The notes under the pieces: model-generated | Seen by the model: only the letters and a program-made list of their open reading frames with translations | The model's database searches: none | Told to the model about the DNA's origin: nothing | Shown here: positions 54,001 through 63,200 of the stretch, one piece after another | How positions within the stretch are numbered: position 1 is the first letter of the stretch | How the letters are laid out: each line of letters begins with the position of its first letter | DNA from: Myxococcus virescens | GTDB lineage: Bacteria; Myxococcota; Myxococcia; Myxococcales; Myxococcaceae | Assembly: GCF_900101905.1 (NCBI RefSeq) | Contig: NZ_FNAJ01000001.1 | Coordinates: 682,001 to 746,000, forward strand | DNA length: 64,000 bases | Reading direction: 5' to 3' | Made by a program: the position numbers and the translations under genes

Positions 54001-55379
54001 ACTCCACCGAGCGCGCCACGATGGACGCCACGCCCTCCGTGGCGGACGTGGACCTGCGGAGCGACGACTACCGCCCGGACACCGGCCACGACCCTCGGGA
54101 GACCGACGAGGCCTGGCGTCCCCGCCCCGCCCGGAACGAGGGCGCGAAGACGGTGCTGGCCAGCGCCACGGGCCCCAAGCAGAGCGTCTTCTTCGCGCTC
54201 GACGTCACCAACCCCACGGACTCGAGCTATCCCACGCCCCTGTGGGAGTTCGACATGAAGCGGGACCGCTTCACGTCAGCGGGCATTCCGTGCACCAGCA
54301 CCGGCAACGGCTGCAACCCGCTGCCGGCGCTCTTCACCGGCGCCACGCCCAAGCCCGACACACGCGGTTCGCGTCATGCGCCCTCGCTGGTGCGCATGGA
54401 CTTCGGCCAGGCGGGCGGCAAGAAGTGGGTGTCCATGTTCGGCACGGACTATTCGCCTGAGTCCGGCACGGTGGGCACCGTCTACCTGATGGACCTCAAG
54501 ACGGGCCTGCCCGCGCAGGTGACGGGCAACAGCGCGAAGGCGCGGCTGGCGGGCGTCGTCACGCTGGGCACCACCGCGGACGCGAATGAAGGCATCGGCG
54601 GAGAGCCCATCCCGCTGGACGTGAATGGCGACGGCAACATCGACGTCATCTACGTCCCGTCCACCTCGGGGAAGATCTACCGCATCAACCCCACCTACTC
54701 GAACACCGGGACGAACACGCCGCTGGGCAAGGTGCTGGCCTCCTGTGTCGTCGCGGACGCGCAGGCCGTGCCCGGCATCCGCAATCCCACCAGCCAGCGC
54801 ATCTACTCCACCATCTCCGCGTCGGTGGTGCCTGACAGCGGCTCCCGCCGGGTGCGGCTGTACTTCGGCACCGCCAACAACCCGGACATCGCCAACGAGC
54901 CGGACGACACCGCCAACCCGCGGCCCCGCTATCACCTGATGGCCTTCGAGGACCGCGACCCGGTGCCCGCCACGCGTCCAGGGGCCAGCTGCCCCGCGCA
55001 CCTCGAATGGACACGCGAGCTGGGCGAGGGCCAGGTCGTCTGGGGCGGCGTCTCCACCACCCAGGATGGCGTCTTCACCACCAGCGCCGTGGGCCGCGCC
55101 GCCAGCGCGTGCGACCTGGACAGCACCACCAGCGGCAGGGTCTACGCCTACAGCACCTCGGGCAATGCGCTCGCGGGCAACGACACCCCCATCGACGGCC
55201 ACGGCACGCACGCGCCCGTGCTCTATGACAATCACCTGCTCATCGTGAAGAACGGACAGGTGCGCGCGCTGGGAAGCGGGACGTACAACAACCCCACCTC
55301 GGAGTCGCCGCGAAGCAGCTCCCGGGTCCTCATCTGGGACGTGCAGTCCGGCTCACGCGTCCAGGAGGTGGTGCCATGA
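51009..55379 (+). CDS. pilY1: PilY1-type pilus tip protein
   Basis: 1456 residues. A signal peptide (WMAAVAVAAAGAVLAQ) is followed by a divergent N-terminal region with a type-3-repeat-like calcium loop (DKNNNGVPD at 144-152) and a Cys cluster (CKVCQEPC). The C-terminal half is the PilC/PilY1 beta-propeller: PTVTYVGTTQGYLHAL, ELFAYLPFKMLPYY, TVLASATGPKQSVFFALDV and DVNGDGNID at 1204-1212, the calcium site needed for pilus function in PilY1 homologues. By position it matches PilY1.3 of M. xanthus cluster 3. With the minor pilins it should prime type IVa pilus assembly and sit at the tip. It ends overlapping pilV by four bases (ATGA). Confidence 0.94.
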   Translation: MRWTRTWMAAVAVAAAGAVLAQSPGGDTGSGGTDGGASSLALCIDTTDQDKQPDFSRDAGIPSAIIVTDDNPPKLRLNTNLNVLDPEKIILPFEQELTALIVDDRAGSGASSTLGWFYYDELIDAEYIDDNGTREDSDDDRLLDKNNNGVPDFHEDLYNLNPTRYIGVEPRCPNRTFTHQRWGDAGTVTLREPDLLMGPCNSGSNYAANTGPRRWQGRADYPTRPSTGGVVGRPVRDFTNALFAYDPYHGRDNLRQSAVTSGLIDTYFSDQGLFPHIPNLLEPRHALNGNRGIGNLVFLSTDDDETSCHESESAECFAPRQGWTLDGNGQFMRTGTAWDKSDEADGIPDYKASAFDSAGRLITGKSTTAAITKAEDQVVPMGRLADRREIVFFLVTYVEQVYGPATDSCFITRPTADGREVQCDLWMHGDINVFFTKTPLNMDLHQGSDPLVVRQKNLRTNWLNPVVYPRLENDPAYGGVVFPFDQTQDVPSVNRRAAHTIVGAPRDNPLVWILGWEDQNAGGDRTYSDIVILINKQNNGSYRSDVVSDIAPDISLDFTITEVTFTVEDQPYYAADGGGVAPCSLSVKLPDGGTGQRRPDISYDVALDCKVCQEPCNTSNPTYILNDNPNWLRVPIPDSDGGVRNETAVLQDFLEQGRVGTQLCWRAVMESPGESCQPTIHNINVSYKAQRSGEYGRASLIPMANAVIHGVYETPGRAWVADGGVDQVSIRTYDNRPDTIDRGHIYLKKLYEPATLVPYEPTQEVWDSGKWMRDLMRTLETRPGEPLDTRRLVTLNPANQQAIDVKDLMARANTTSPVFPDTYCTRRNGSVYLYDLDGRNGCTADDRVALRDWLYGWEDRQSSVIRNRMRTWPLGGVNLSTAAVIGPPNVPAWLIEGRNLDAERRKFTENFSAANTGRPTVTYVGTTQGYLHALGTGYFRTGDDPCTPGRVEYQGYFGRAGSCASGHDYGAGNELFAYLPFKMLPYYVENYRRANDAYSTERATMDATPSVADVDLRSDDYRPDTGHDPRETDEAWRPRPARNEGAKTVLASATGPKQSVFFALDVTNPTDSSYPTPLWEFDMKRDRFTSAGIPCTSTGNGCNPLPALFTGATPKPDTRGSRHAPSLVRMDFGQAGGKKWVSMFGTDYSPESGTVGTVYLMDLKTGLPAQVTGNSAKARLAGVVTLGTTADANEGIGGEPIPLDVNGDGNIDVIYVPSTSGKIYRINPTYSNTGTNTPLGKVLASCVVADAQAVPGIRNPTSQRIYSTISASVVPDSGSRRVRLYFGTANNPDIANEPDDTANPRPRYHLMAFEDRDPVPATRPGASCPAHLEWTRELGEGQVVWGGVSTTQDGVFTTSAVGRAASACDLDSTTSGRVYAYSTSGNALAGNDTPIDGHGTHAPVLYDNHLLIVKNGQVRALGSGTYNNPTSESPRSSSRVLIWDVQSGSRVQEVVP

Positions 55380-55912
55380 ACCGGCGCAGGCTCCACGCCC
55401 ATCCGCGCGGCCTCAGCATCCTGGAGACCATCGCCACCGCCGCGGTGCTCATGCTCGGCATCCTGGGCATCATGCTCACGCTGGGCACCGCGTCCCGTCA
55501 CAACCGCCGCAACAACAACCTGAGCCAGGCGAGCCTCATCGCCGAACAGGAACTGGAGCGCGTGGTCAACCTCCGCTGCGTGGGCGAGCCGCTGAACGAC
55601 CCCTGCGTCAACATCAAGCAGCTCGACAACACGAGGCGCGACGTGTGGTGGTCCGCCAATGGCCGCATGACGGAGACGCCGCCCCTTCCGGGCGCGACGC
55701 CGCAAATGGCCTACACGCTGACGCTGGACGTGGACCCACCCTTCGAGGGCGCCGAGACAGGCGAGCCCGCGCTGAACCGCGCCATCCCGCTTCCCCACGC
55801 CAGCAACCTGGCCCTGCACCAGGTCGTCAACGTCCGCGTCACCGTGAGCTGGATGGAAGAGCCCGGTGCGCCCCGCCGCGCGGTGGCCCTGCAGACCCGG
55901 ATGGCGCCATGA
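55376..55912 (+). CDS. Minor pilin PilV-like prepilin
   Basis: 178 residues. Prepilin leader ends PRG, and the mature N-terminus is LSILETIATAAVLMLGILGI with Glu at position 5. Leu at +1 instead of Phe is tolerated in PilV-type subunits. The soluble domain is short with one Cys pair (RCVGEPLNDPC). Four-base overlaps with both neighbours show tight coupling. It should form a core minor pilin of the priming complex. Confidence 0.9.
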   Translation: MNRRRLHAHPRGLSILETIATAAVLMLGILGIMLTLGTASRHNRRNNNLSQASLIAEQELERVVNLRCVGEPLNDPCVNIKQLDNTRRDVWWSANGRMTETPPLPGATPQMAYTLTLDVDPPFEGAETGEPALNRAIPLPHASNLALHQVVNVRVTVSWMEEPGAPRRAVALQTRMAP

Positions 55913-57114
55913 AGCGACTTCGTTCGACGACGCCGCGCGGGTTCACGCTCATCGAGCTGATGGTGGCCGCATCGATGTCCATGGTGGTGCTCGCCACCGC
56001 CATTGGCGTGAGCGTCCACCTCCAGCGCCGGGGCCTGCTGGAAGAGCGCATCATGGAGACACAGAACAAGGGCCGGGCCGCGCGTGACTTGATGGCGTTC
56101 GGCGTGCAACGGGCGGGCGCGGGCATCGGCAGCGTCTCCCTCACCGGCGGCCGGACGCCCGCCGGCGAAGCAGACCTGTTCTACGCCGTGTGGGCCCGGC
56201 CCCAGGCCACCTTCCCGGATGACGCCACCTTCGTCCCACCCGCCAACGCCGCGCTGCTGTCGGATGCCCTGGAGGTCTGGGAGACGGACCCGGCGCGCAT
56301 GGTGCTGCTGGAGCAGTGTCCCTTGCCGGCGACCGCGGCCTGGTTCGAGGACACGCTGTGCATCGGAGGCCTGCCGCCCGCCTTCCTGGACAATGCGGTC
56401 ATCGCCGTGGTGTTCCCGGGCACGGAGGACGAGCGGGGCTGGGCCTGCGTGGGGCAGGTGACGAACCTCGTGGCGGAAGGCGTGGAGTGGACGCCCGCCA
56501 TCCCAGGCCGGCCCGCGCCCGCCGACGGCAACTGTCATCCCGATGCCGTGACGCTTCCCGAGTCGCCCTGGCTTGGCATACGGGAACCGCGCGAAGGAGG
56601 CATGTACCTGCTTCCGCTCACCAGCCGCAGCTACCGGGTGAACTGGCCCGGCGGCACGCCCGTGCTGGAGATGGACGCGGATGGGCCCCTGGGGCCCGCG
56701 GGCTACACCGCGGTGTCCCAGGACATCGAGCAGTTGCAGGTCCGGCTGGGCGTGAGTGCCCCCAACGCGCTCCCCGGCGCCCCCGTGCGCTTCTTCCCGG
56801 ACGCGGAGACCGGGCGCCCCTCGCTGGCCACCTGCACCCAGGCCACCTGCGCCGCGCACATCTCCTGGGCTTGGGACGCGGGCGTGCCCGTTCCGCCGGA
56901 CCGCGGCCCGGGCAGCGCGGGTGACGAACTGATGCGCCACATGCGCGTGGTGGAGCTGTCCATCACCGCGCGCTCGCAGCGCGCCGAGCTGACGGGGAAC
57001 GAAGCGCCCGGAGCGCGAGACGACGAAGGCAACCTCCGGGATGGCTACAAGCGCCGGCACAGCGTCATCCGCCTGGCGCCTCGCAACTTCGCGTTCGTGG
57101 GAACGGGGGGCTGA
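55909..57114 (+). CDS. Minor pilin PilW-like prepilin
   Basis: 401 residues. The leader is followed by PRG|FTLIELMVAASMSMVVLATA, a canonical type IV pilin N-terminus with Glu5. The PilW-type helix continues with RAARDLMAFGVQRAGAGIG. Cys residues occur in LEQCPLP, EDTLCIGG and ATCTQATC, probably as disulfides. ATG at 55909 overlaps the pilV stop. Confidence 0.92.
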   Translation: MKRLRSTTPRGFTLIELMVAASMSMVVLATAIGVSVHLQRRGLLEERIMETQNKGRAARDLMAFGVQRAGAGIGSVSLTGGRTPAGEADLFYAVWARPQATFPDDATFVPPANAALLSDALEVWETDPARMVLLEQCPLPATAAWFEDTLCIGGLPPAFLDNAVIAVVFPGTEDERGWACVGQVTNLVAEGVEWTPAIPGRPAPADGNCHPDAVTLPESPWLGIREPREGGMYLLPLTSRSYRVNWPGGTPVLEMDADGPLGPAGYTAVSQDIEQLQVRLGVSAPNALPGAPVRFFPDAETGRPSLATCTQATCAAHISWAWDAGVPVPPDRGPGSAGDELMRHMRVVELSITARSQRAELTGNEAPGARDDEGNLRDGYKRRHSVIRLAPRNFAFVGTGG

Positions 57115-57115
57115 C

Positions 57116-57760
57116 ATGCGGCCACGCAACCGAGGCATGACGCTGCTGGAGGTGATGGTCGTGGTGGCCCTGGTTGGCCTCTTCGCCACCCTCTCCGTGT
57201 CCAGCTTCCAGGGCATGACGGAGCGCCAGCGACTCAGCGCCGCGCAGCGCGAGTTGGTGCTGATGATGCAGGAGGCCCGTCAGAAAGCACGCGCGACCCA
57301 CCAGCCCGTGCGGCTGGGCACGCGCGTCATGGATGAGCAGGGCGTCCAGGTGACGCGCATGCGCTGGGAGGCACTGGCGTGCAGTGATGCCTGGGGCACG
57401 GTGTGTCCCATGCCCGCGTGCCAGGAGAACGCCTGCGGCGTGGGCGGCTGCGAATGCGCGGAGCTGGGGCCGGAGCTGGTCATCCCGCCGAAGCTCGACG
57501 TGGACCTGCTGGTGGGCCTGTGCTGGCTGGGCAACCCCGGCGCCGGCGCGCCCGTCGTGGCTCCGCCGGCGCCCGGCGGAAGGGTGTGCGAACAGAACGC
57601 CCCGCTGCCCCCGACGGAGCGGCTCGTCCTCCTGCGCAACGGGGGGACGCTCGAAGCGCCGGACTGGAAACCGGAGCTGGTATTCCAGGCGGATGGCCTG
57701 ACGGCGGCCGTACGCCCCATGGATTGTGACAAGCACGCCTCCACCCCAGGCTGCCTGTAG
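57116..57760 (+). CDS. Minor pilin FimU/GspH-like prepilin
   Basis: 214 residues. NRG|MTLLEVMVVVALVGLFATLSVSSF is the prepilin motif with Met+1 and Glu5, followed by the GspH/FimU pattern RLSAAQRELVLMMQEARQKARATHQPV. A Cys-rich insert (ACSDAWGTVC, CQENACGVGGCEC) is unusual for FimU and suggests an extra disulfide-rich knob. One base separates it from pilW. Confidence 0.9.
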   Translation: MRPRNRGMTLLEVMVVVALVGLFATLSVSSFQGMTERQRLSAAQRELVLMMQEARQKARATHQPVRLGTRVMDEQGVQVTRMRWEALACSDAWGTVCPMPACQENACGVGGCECAELGPELVIPPKLDVDLLVGLCWLGNPGAGAPVVAPPAPGGRVCEQNAPLPPTERLVLLRNGGTLEAPDWKPELVFQADGLTAAVRPMDCDKHASTPGCL

Positions 57761-57777
57761 GCGGCGTCCGCGCCGCC
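57760..57777 (+). terminator. Hairpin at the end of the pilin operon
   Basis: A perfect 7-bp GGCGGCG / CGCCGCC stem with loop TCCG directly at the fimU stop. It could separate the pilin genes from the cytochrome gene, only in part. Confidence 0.35.
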
Positions 57778-57865
57778 GTCGTCGCGCGTGCGAACGGGTC
57801 CCTTCGGCGTATGCTCGGGGGCCCGGGCCCAGGCCCGGCATGCCGTCCGCGAGGAGCCCCCGACG

Positions 57866-58195
57866 ATGATGAAGCGGCTGGTCCTGGTCCTGAGCCTGAG
57901 TGGAGCCACCGGCGCCCACGCGGACGCCGTGGCCGACGTGTGGAAGGCGAAGTGCACCGTGTGTCACGGCGGCGACGGCAAGGCGCAGACGAAGATGGGC
58001 CAGAAGGAGTCCATCGGCGACATGAGCCGGCCCGCCTGGCAGCAGTCCCGGACGGACGCCGACATCCGCAAGGTGATTGCCGACGGCGATCCGCGGAACA
58101 GCAAGATGAAGCCCTTCAAGGACAAGCTCACCCCAGCGCAGATTGACGCACTGGTGGGATACATCCGCACCATGAAGGCGCCGACGGCCCCTTGA
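57866..58195 (+). CDS. Small periplasmic c-type cytochrome
   Basis: 109 residues. A signal peptide ending near AHADA, the haem attachment motif CTVCH at residues 30-34, and a Met at 81 in SKMKPF as likely sixth ligand, followed by the C-terminal helix LTPAQIDALVGYIRTM: a class I monohaem cytochrome c. ATG at 57866 has GAGGAG ahead. It lies 105 bases after a minor-pilin/PilY1 operon; in M. xanthus the cytochrome TfcP lies near the PilY1.1 cluster and stimulates calcium binding of PilY1.1. A similar role here is a hypothesis; it could also be an ordinary electron carrier. Confidence 0.92.
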   Translation: MMKRLVLVLSLSGATGAHADAVADVWKAKCTVCHGGDGKAQTKMGQKESIGDMSRPAWQQSRTDADIRKVIADGDPRNSKMKPFKDKLTPAQIDALVGYIRTMKAPTAP

Positions 58196-58247
58196 ATTTC
58201 CGTTCGAGGCCGCGCGTCATCCCCCGCAAGAGAAACGGAGCCCCCCC

Positions 58248-58565
58248 ATGAAGAACCTCACCGTCGCCGTCGTCTTCTGCCTCTCCATGGCCAGCCTGTT
58301 CACCTCGCTGCGCGCGGACGCGCTCTCATCGGTGCACATCGAGAAGGGGCTGTCCCCGGCGCAGTCGCTGTCCCTCCGCCCGGATGACGGCAAGGGCGGC
58401 GGTGACGACAAGGGCGACAAGGGCGGCGGTGAGGAGGACGAGGAGGAGTACCGCAAGCGCCGCTACGCCGGCCTGTCCCAGCAGGCGGCCATGGAGCTGG
58501 TGGACCCGGGCGCGCTGACGGACGTCATCCGCCTGCAGGCCGCCGTGAAGTTCGGCCAGCGCTAG
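58248..58565 (+). CDS. Small secreted protein with acidic/Gly linker
   Basis: 105 residues, not recognised. A signal peptide or N-terminal helix (LTVAVVFCLSMASLFTSL) is followed by a linker GKGGGDDKGDKGGGEEDEEE of alternating Gly, Lys and acids, then YRKRRYAGLSQQAAMELVD and a C-terminal helix. It could bind cations through the acidic stretch. It follows the cytochrome by 52 bases and may be co-transcribed. ATG at 58248. Confidence 0.7.
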   Translation: MKNLTVAVVFCLSMASLFTSLRADALSSVHIEKGLSPAQSLSLRPDDGKGGGDDKGDKGGGEEDEEEYRKRRYAGLSQQAAMELVDPGALTDVIRLQAAVKFGQR

Positions 58566-58586
58566 CAGCAGGCCACGGGCCGGGCC

Positions 58587-60128
58587 TCAGGCAGGCTTGC
58601 CTGGCGGCCCGCCCAGCGGCCGGGTGACGCGAGGCAGCGTCACCGAGAAGCAGGTCCCCGTGTCCGCCGATGACGCCACGTCCAGCCAGCCTCCGTGCGC
58701 CGTGACGATTTGCGACACGATGTAGAGCCCCAACCCCAGGCCCTGGTGCTTCGGCTTCGGCTGACCCGGCTCGGGGGGCACCCCGTGGAACGGCGAGAAG
58801 AGGCGCGGGCGCAACGACTCGGGGATGGGCGGCCCACCGTTGTGGACCTCCACGCGCTGGAAGAGCGAGTCCTTCGCCGCCAGCCGCACCCGCACCGAGC
58901 TCCCCTCCGGACTGTGTTGAAGCGCGTTGCCCAGCAGGTTCGACAGCACCTGTCCCAGGCGCTCCTCGTCCCAGATGCCGCGTGACTCGCCGTCCACCTC
59001 CAGGCGGACGCAGCACTCCGGATGCGCGGGCTCCAGCTCGGAGATGATGCGCCGGCACACGTCCTCCATGCACACCTCATGGGGACGCAGCGGGATGCCA
59101 CCCGCCATGCGAGCGCGCGTGAAGTCGAGCAGCTGTTTCACCAGCCGCGCCATCCGCTCAGCGCTCCCGTCGATGCGAGCCACCACGCGCCGGACCTCCG
59201 GGGGCAGCGTGTCCCGGGCCAGGAGGGCAGCGGAGGACAGCCGCACCGCGGCCAGTGGATTGCCCAGGTCGTGGCCCAGCACGCCGATGAAGCGCTCCTG
59301 GAAGCGCGCCTCTTCCTCGCGCTCCAGCTCCTGGCGCCGCCGCGCGGTGACGTCCCGGCAGATGGCGAACAGGCCGTACACGGTGCCGTCTCCGCGGCGA
59401 AGCACGCCCTTCGTCGTGTGCCAGATGCGGTCCGTCCCCGGGCCGCCTTCCGCCCCTTCGTACGTGGCCGTGTGCCCGGAGCTCATCACCTCGCGGTCGT
59501 GCGCCAGCGTCGGCGCGGCCCGGTCGGCGCCCAGCAGCTCCGCGTCCGTGCGGCCCAGGATTTCGCGCGGAGCCCGGTGGAAGGCGCTCGCGGTGGCGGG
59601 ATTGATGAGGATGTACCGGCCCGACACGTCCTTCACGTAGATGGCGTCGGTGGCGCTCTCGATGACGGCGTGCAGCAGGTCATGGTCGCGCCGCAGGGCT
59701 TCTTCCGCGGCCATGCGCTCGGTGAGGTCCTCCAGGAAGAGCACCACGCCGTCGTCATACGGGGATACGCGCGCCAGGAGCCACACGGTGCCCATGGGCG
59801 ACTGCCGGGACACCCGCGCGATTTCTGGCGCGCGGCGTGTCACCACGCGGACACACGCACTGAAGAGGCCGCCGTCCCACGCCCACGGCGCTTCCTCCAG
59901 CAGCCGGTTGTGCACCAGGCTGCCCTCTTCTCCGCCGAGCCAGCGCTCCGCCTGCACGTTGGCGGAGACACACTCGAAGTCGACGATGCCGCCGACCGCG
60001 GAGCGCACGCTCCGCAAGACGACCACCGCCTCGGAAAGAGGTTCGTCCCCTTCGGTGCCCTGGCACCTGTTGATTCCACGGCCAGATGACATGTCGGCGT
60101 GGCCCCCGATGCTGCCGTTGTGAGCCAC
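58587..60128 (-). CDS. PAS domain sensor histidine kinase
   Basis: About 513 residues, no membrane helix. A first PAS-like domain (about 20-140), a second PAS (HAVIESATDAIYVKDVSGRYILIN to FAICRDVTARR), the H-box FIGVLGHDLGNPLAAVR (His near 286), the N-box NLLGNALQHS, and the ATP lid GLGLGLYIVSQIVTAHGG. It should autophosphorylate in response to a cytoplasmic signal and pass phosphate to a response regulator that is not nearby, as in many orphan myxobacterial kinases. The GTG at 60128 or the ATG at 60092 may be the start. It is divergent from mfd. Confidence 0.92.
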   Translation of the reverse strand: MAHNGSIGGHADMSSGRGINRCQGTEGDEPLSEAVVVLRSVRSAVGGIVDFECVSANVQAERWLGGEEGSLVHNRLLEEAPWAWDGGLFSACVRVVTRRAPEIARVSRQSPMGTVWLLARVSPYDDGVVLFLEDLTERMAAEEALRRDHDLLHAVIESATDAIYVKDVSGRYILINPATASAFHRAPREILGRTDAELLGADRAAPTLAHDREVMSSGHTATYEGAEGGPGTDRIWHTTKGVLRRGDGTVYGLFAICRDVTARRRQELEREEEARFQERFIGVLGHDLGNPLAAVRLSSAALLARDTLPPEVRRVVARIDGSAERMARLVKQLLDFTRARMAGGIPLRPHEVCMEDVCRRIISELEPAHPECCVRLEVDGESRGIWDEERLGQVLSNLLGNALQHSPEGSSVRVRLAAKDSLFQRVEVHNGGPPIPESLRPRLFSPFHGVPPEPGQPKPKHQGLGLGLYIVSQIVTAHGGWLDVASSADTGTCFSVTLPRVTRPLGGPPGKPA

Positions 60129-60244
60129 CCTAACCCCGCAGCAGGGGGTGGGGCCAACCGGTCCCCGGGGTGGCTTAACAGTGCCCGAGCTAACCAGAGC
60201 TTCCGATTTCTCCTGTTTCGCTCGACAGCCGAAGCGCTCCGTCG

Positions 60245-60273
60245 TTGACCTGACAGGGTGAGACTCCTAATTA
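60245..60273 (+). promoter_or_regulatory. Sigma-70-type promoter of mfd
   Basis: TTGACC (60245-60250), exactly 17 bases, then TAATTA (60268-60273). This is close to TTGACA-N17-TATAAT and stands out in this GC-rich DNA. Transcription would begin near 60280, about 18 bases before the mfd ATG at 60298, so the leader is very short. Confidence 0.6.
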
Positions 60274-60297
60274 CCCTGGGGCCCTCAGGGTCCACTC

Positions 60298-63200
60298 ATG
60301 GACACTTCCATCACACAGACGCAGGACGGCGGCGCGGCGGGCGACCCTTTCGCCCAGGTGGTTGACGGACTTCGGGCGGGGCAGCGCGTCCGGACGCAAG
60401 GGCTCAAGGGGGCAGCGCGCGGGCATGTGCTCGCCCGCTTGCATGGCGCGCTGAGAGCGCCGCTGGTCTGCGTGGCAGTGGACGAGGAAGCCGCCGACGC
60501 GCTCGCCGCCGACCTGTCCTTCTTCCTGGGCGGCCAGGGCAGCCTGTTGGCGCCGCGCGTGCTGCGGCTGCCCGCGGACGAGGTGCTGCCCTACGACGAG
60601 GTGTCTCCCGACGCTGCGGCCGTCACAGAGCGGCTGGGCGCCCTCTTCCATCTGGGGCAGGGCACGCGCTTCCCCGCGCTGGTGTTGTCGGTGCGCGCGC
60701 TGCACCGCAAGGTGCTGCCGCTGGCGGTGATGCGCGCGCTGGCCGCGCGGGTGGCCGTGGGGCAGGACTTCGACCGGGACTCGCTGGCGCGCCGGCTGGT
60801 GCGCATGGGCTACCAGAACAGCCCCTTGGTGGAGGACGTGGGCACGTTCAGCGTGCGCGGCGACCTGCTGGACGTCTTCAGCCCCCTCTACGACAAGCCC
60901 GTCCGCCTGGAGTTCTTCGGCGACACCATCGAGTCCATCCGAGCCTTCGACCCGCAGTCCCAGCGCACGGTGGACGCGCTGAAGGAAGTGGACCTGGTCC
61001 CCGCGCGCGAGGTGCTGCTCACCGACGAGACGCGCCCGCGCGCCGAGTCCGCCGCCCGCGCGGTGGCTGACCGCATCAACCTGCCCACCATCAAGCTGCG
61101 CGAGCAGCTGGACGCCCTGCGCGAAGGCCTGCCCGGCTTCGGGATGGAGGGCCTGCTGCCCGGATTCTTCGAGGACGGGCTGTCCACGCTGTTCGACTTC
61201 CTGCGCGACTGGAGCCCCGAGGCGCCCGTCATCTACCTGGACGACCCGCTGGGCCAGGACCGCGCGGCGGACACGCTGTGGGAGGAGCTGGAGCGCTCGC
61301 ACGGCGCGGCCGAGGCCCGGCAGGAGCTCATCTGTCCGCCGCTGGAGCACTTCCTCTCCCGTGAGGACGTGAACCAGCGGCTGCAGTCCTTCCGCGTGCT
61401 GGAGGGCGGTGGGCTGTCGCTGGCGCAGACGGAGCGCCCGCCGGTGCACTTCAGCTTCGGCGGCACCCAGGACCTGCGCGAGGCCATCCTGGCGCACCAC
61501 GGTGAAGAGGGCGCGCTGTCCCCCCTGGTGGAGCGATTGGAGCGCTGGCGCGAGCTGCGCGTGGCCTGTGTGGTGGCGTGCGGCACGCTGAGCCAGGCGG
61601 ACCGGCTGAAGCGGCTGCTGATGGACCGCAACGTGATGGTGAAGGTCCACACGGAGCCGCTGGAAGACGCTGTGGCGCTGTATGAGCCGTCCATCCGCGC
61701 GCACCTCTTCACGGGCGAGGTGAGCCACGGCTTCGTGGATGGGCCGGGCGGGCTCGCGGTGCTGGCGGACGAGGAGATTTTCGGCGCGCGCGCGCGCCGA
61801 CGTCCCAAGCGCAGCAAGAAGCTGGACGCGTTCGGCTCCGGCTTCGGGGACCTGAAGGAAGGCGACCTCATCGTCCATACCGACTTCGGTATCGGCCGTT
61901 ATGCGGGCCTGACGAAGATGGAGGTCAACGGCGTGCCCGGGGACTTCCTCGTCCTGGAGTACGCGGGCCGGGACAAAATCTACCTGCCGGTGGGCCGCAT
62001 GCGGCTCATCCAGAAGTTCTCCGGCGGCGACCCCACGCAGGTGCAGCTGGACAAGCTGGGCACCACGAGCTGGGAGAAGACGAAGAAGCGCGTCAAGGAG
62101 CAGCTGCTCAAGATGGCGGCGGAGCTCCTCCAGATTGCCGCCGCGCGCAAGGCGCACCCCGGCCATGCCTTCAGCGCGCCGGACCGGTACTTCGCCCAGT
62201 TCGAAGCGGACTTCGAGTTCGAGGAGACGCCGGACCAGGCCAAGGCGATTGAGGACGTGCTGGCGGACATGCAGAAGCCGGAGCCCATGGACCGGCTCGT
62301 CTGCGGCGACGTCGGCTACGGCAAGACGGAGGTGGCCATGCGGGCCGCCTTCAAGGCCGCGCTGGACCGCAAGCAGGTGGCGGTGCTGGTGCCCACCACG
62401 GTGCTGGCGCAGCAGCACTTCCTGTCCTTCAAGAAGCGCTTCGCGGACTACCCCGTCACGGTGGAGGTCATCTCCGGGATGAAGAAGGCGCCGGAGGTGC
62501 GGGAAATCCTCAAGCGCGCCAAGGAAGGCAAGGTCGACATCCTCATCGGCACGCACAAGCTGCTGGGCGGCGAGGTGGCCTTCAAGGAACTGGGCCTGAT
62601 GATTGTCGACGAGGAGCAGCGCTTCGGCGTGAAGCAGAAGGAGTCGCTGAAGAAGTGGCGCTCCCAGATTGACGTGCTCACGCTGACGGCCACGCCCATT
62701 CCCCGCACGCTGCACATGAGCATGTCCGGCGTGCGCGACATGAGCATCATCGCCACGCCGCCGCAGGACCGCCGGGCCATCCGCACCTTCGTGATGAAGT
62801 ACGAGGACACGGTGGTGAAGGAGGCGATTGAGCGCGAGGTGGCGCGCGGCGGACAGGTGTTCTTCGTCCACAACCGCGTGGAGTCGCTGCCCTCCATCGA
62901 GACGCAGCTGCGCGCGCTGGTTCCCCAGGTCAGCATCGGCGTGGCGCACGGGCAGATGGGCGAAGGGCAGCTGGAGAAGGTGATGCTCGCCTTCACGGAG
63001 AAGAAGTACCAGGTGCTGCTGTGCACCAGCATCATCGAGAGCGGCATCGACATCTCCAGCGCCAACACGATGATTGTGAACCGGGCGGACCAGTTCGGCC
63101 TGGCACAGCTCTACCAGCTCCGCGGCCGCGTGGGCCGGTCCAAGGAGCGCGCGTATGCGTACCTGCTGGTGCCGTCGCGGCGCGCGGTGACGAAGGACGC

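Noticed and set aside
50826-54089. Minus-strand frame of about 1087 codons opposite pilY1
   Set aside because: The plus strand has a clear signal peptide, calcium loops and PilY1 domain; the opposite frame has none and a Val/Arg-skewed composition.
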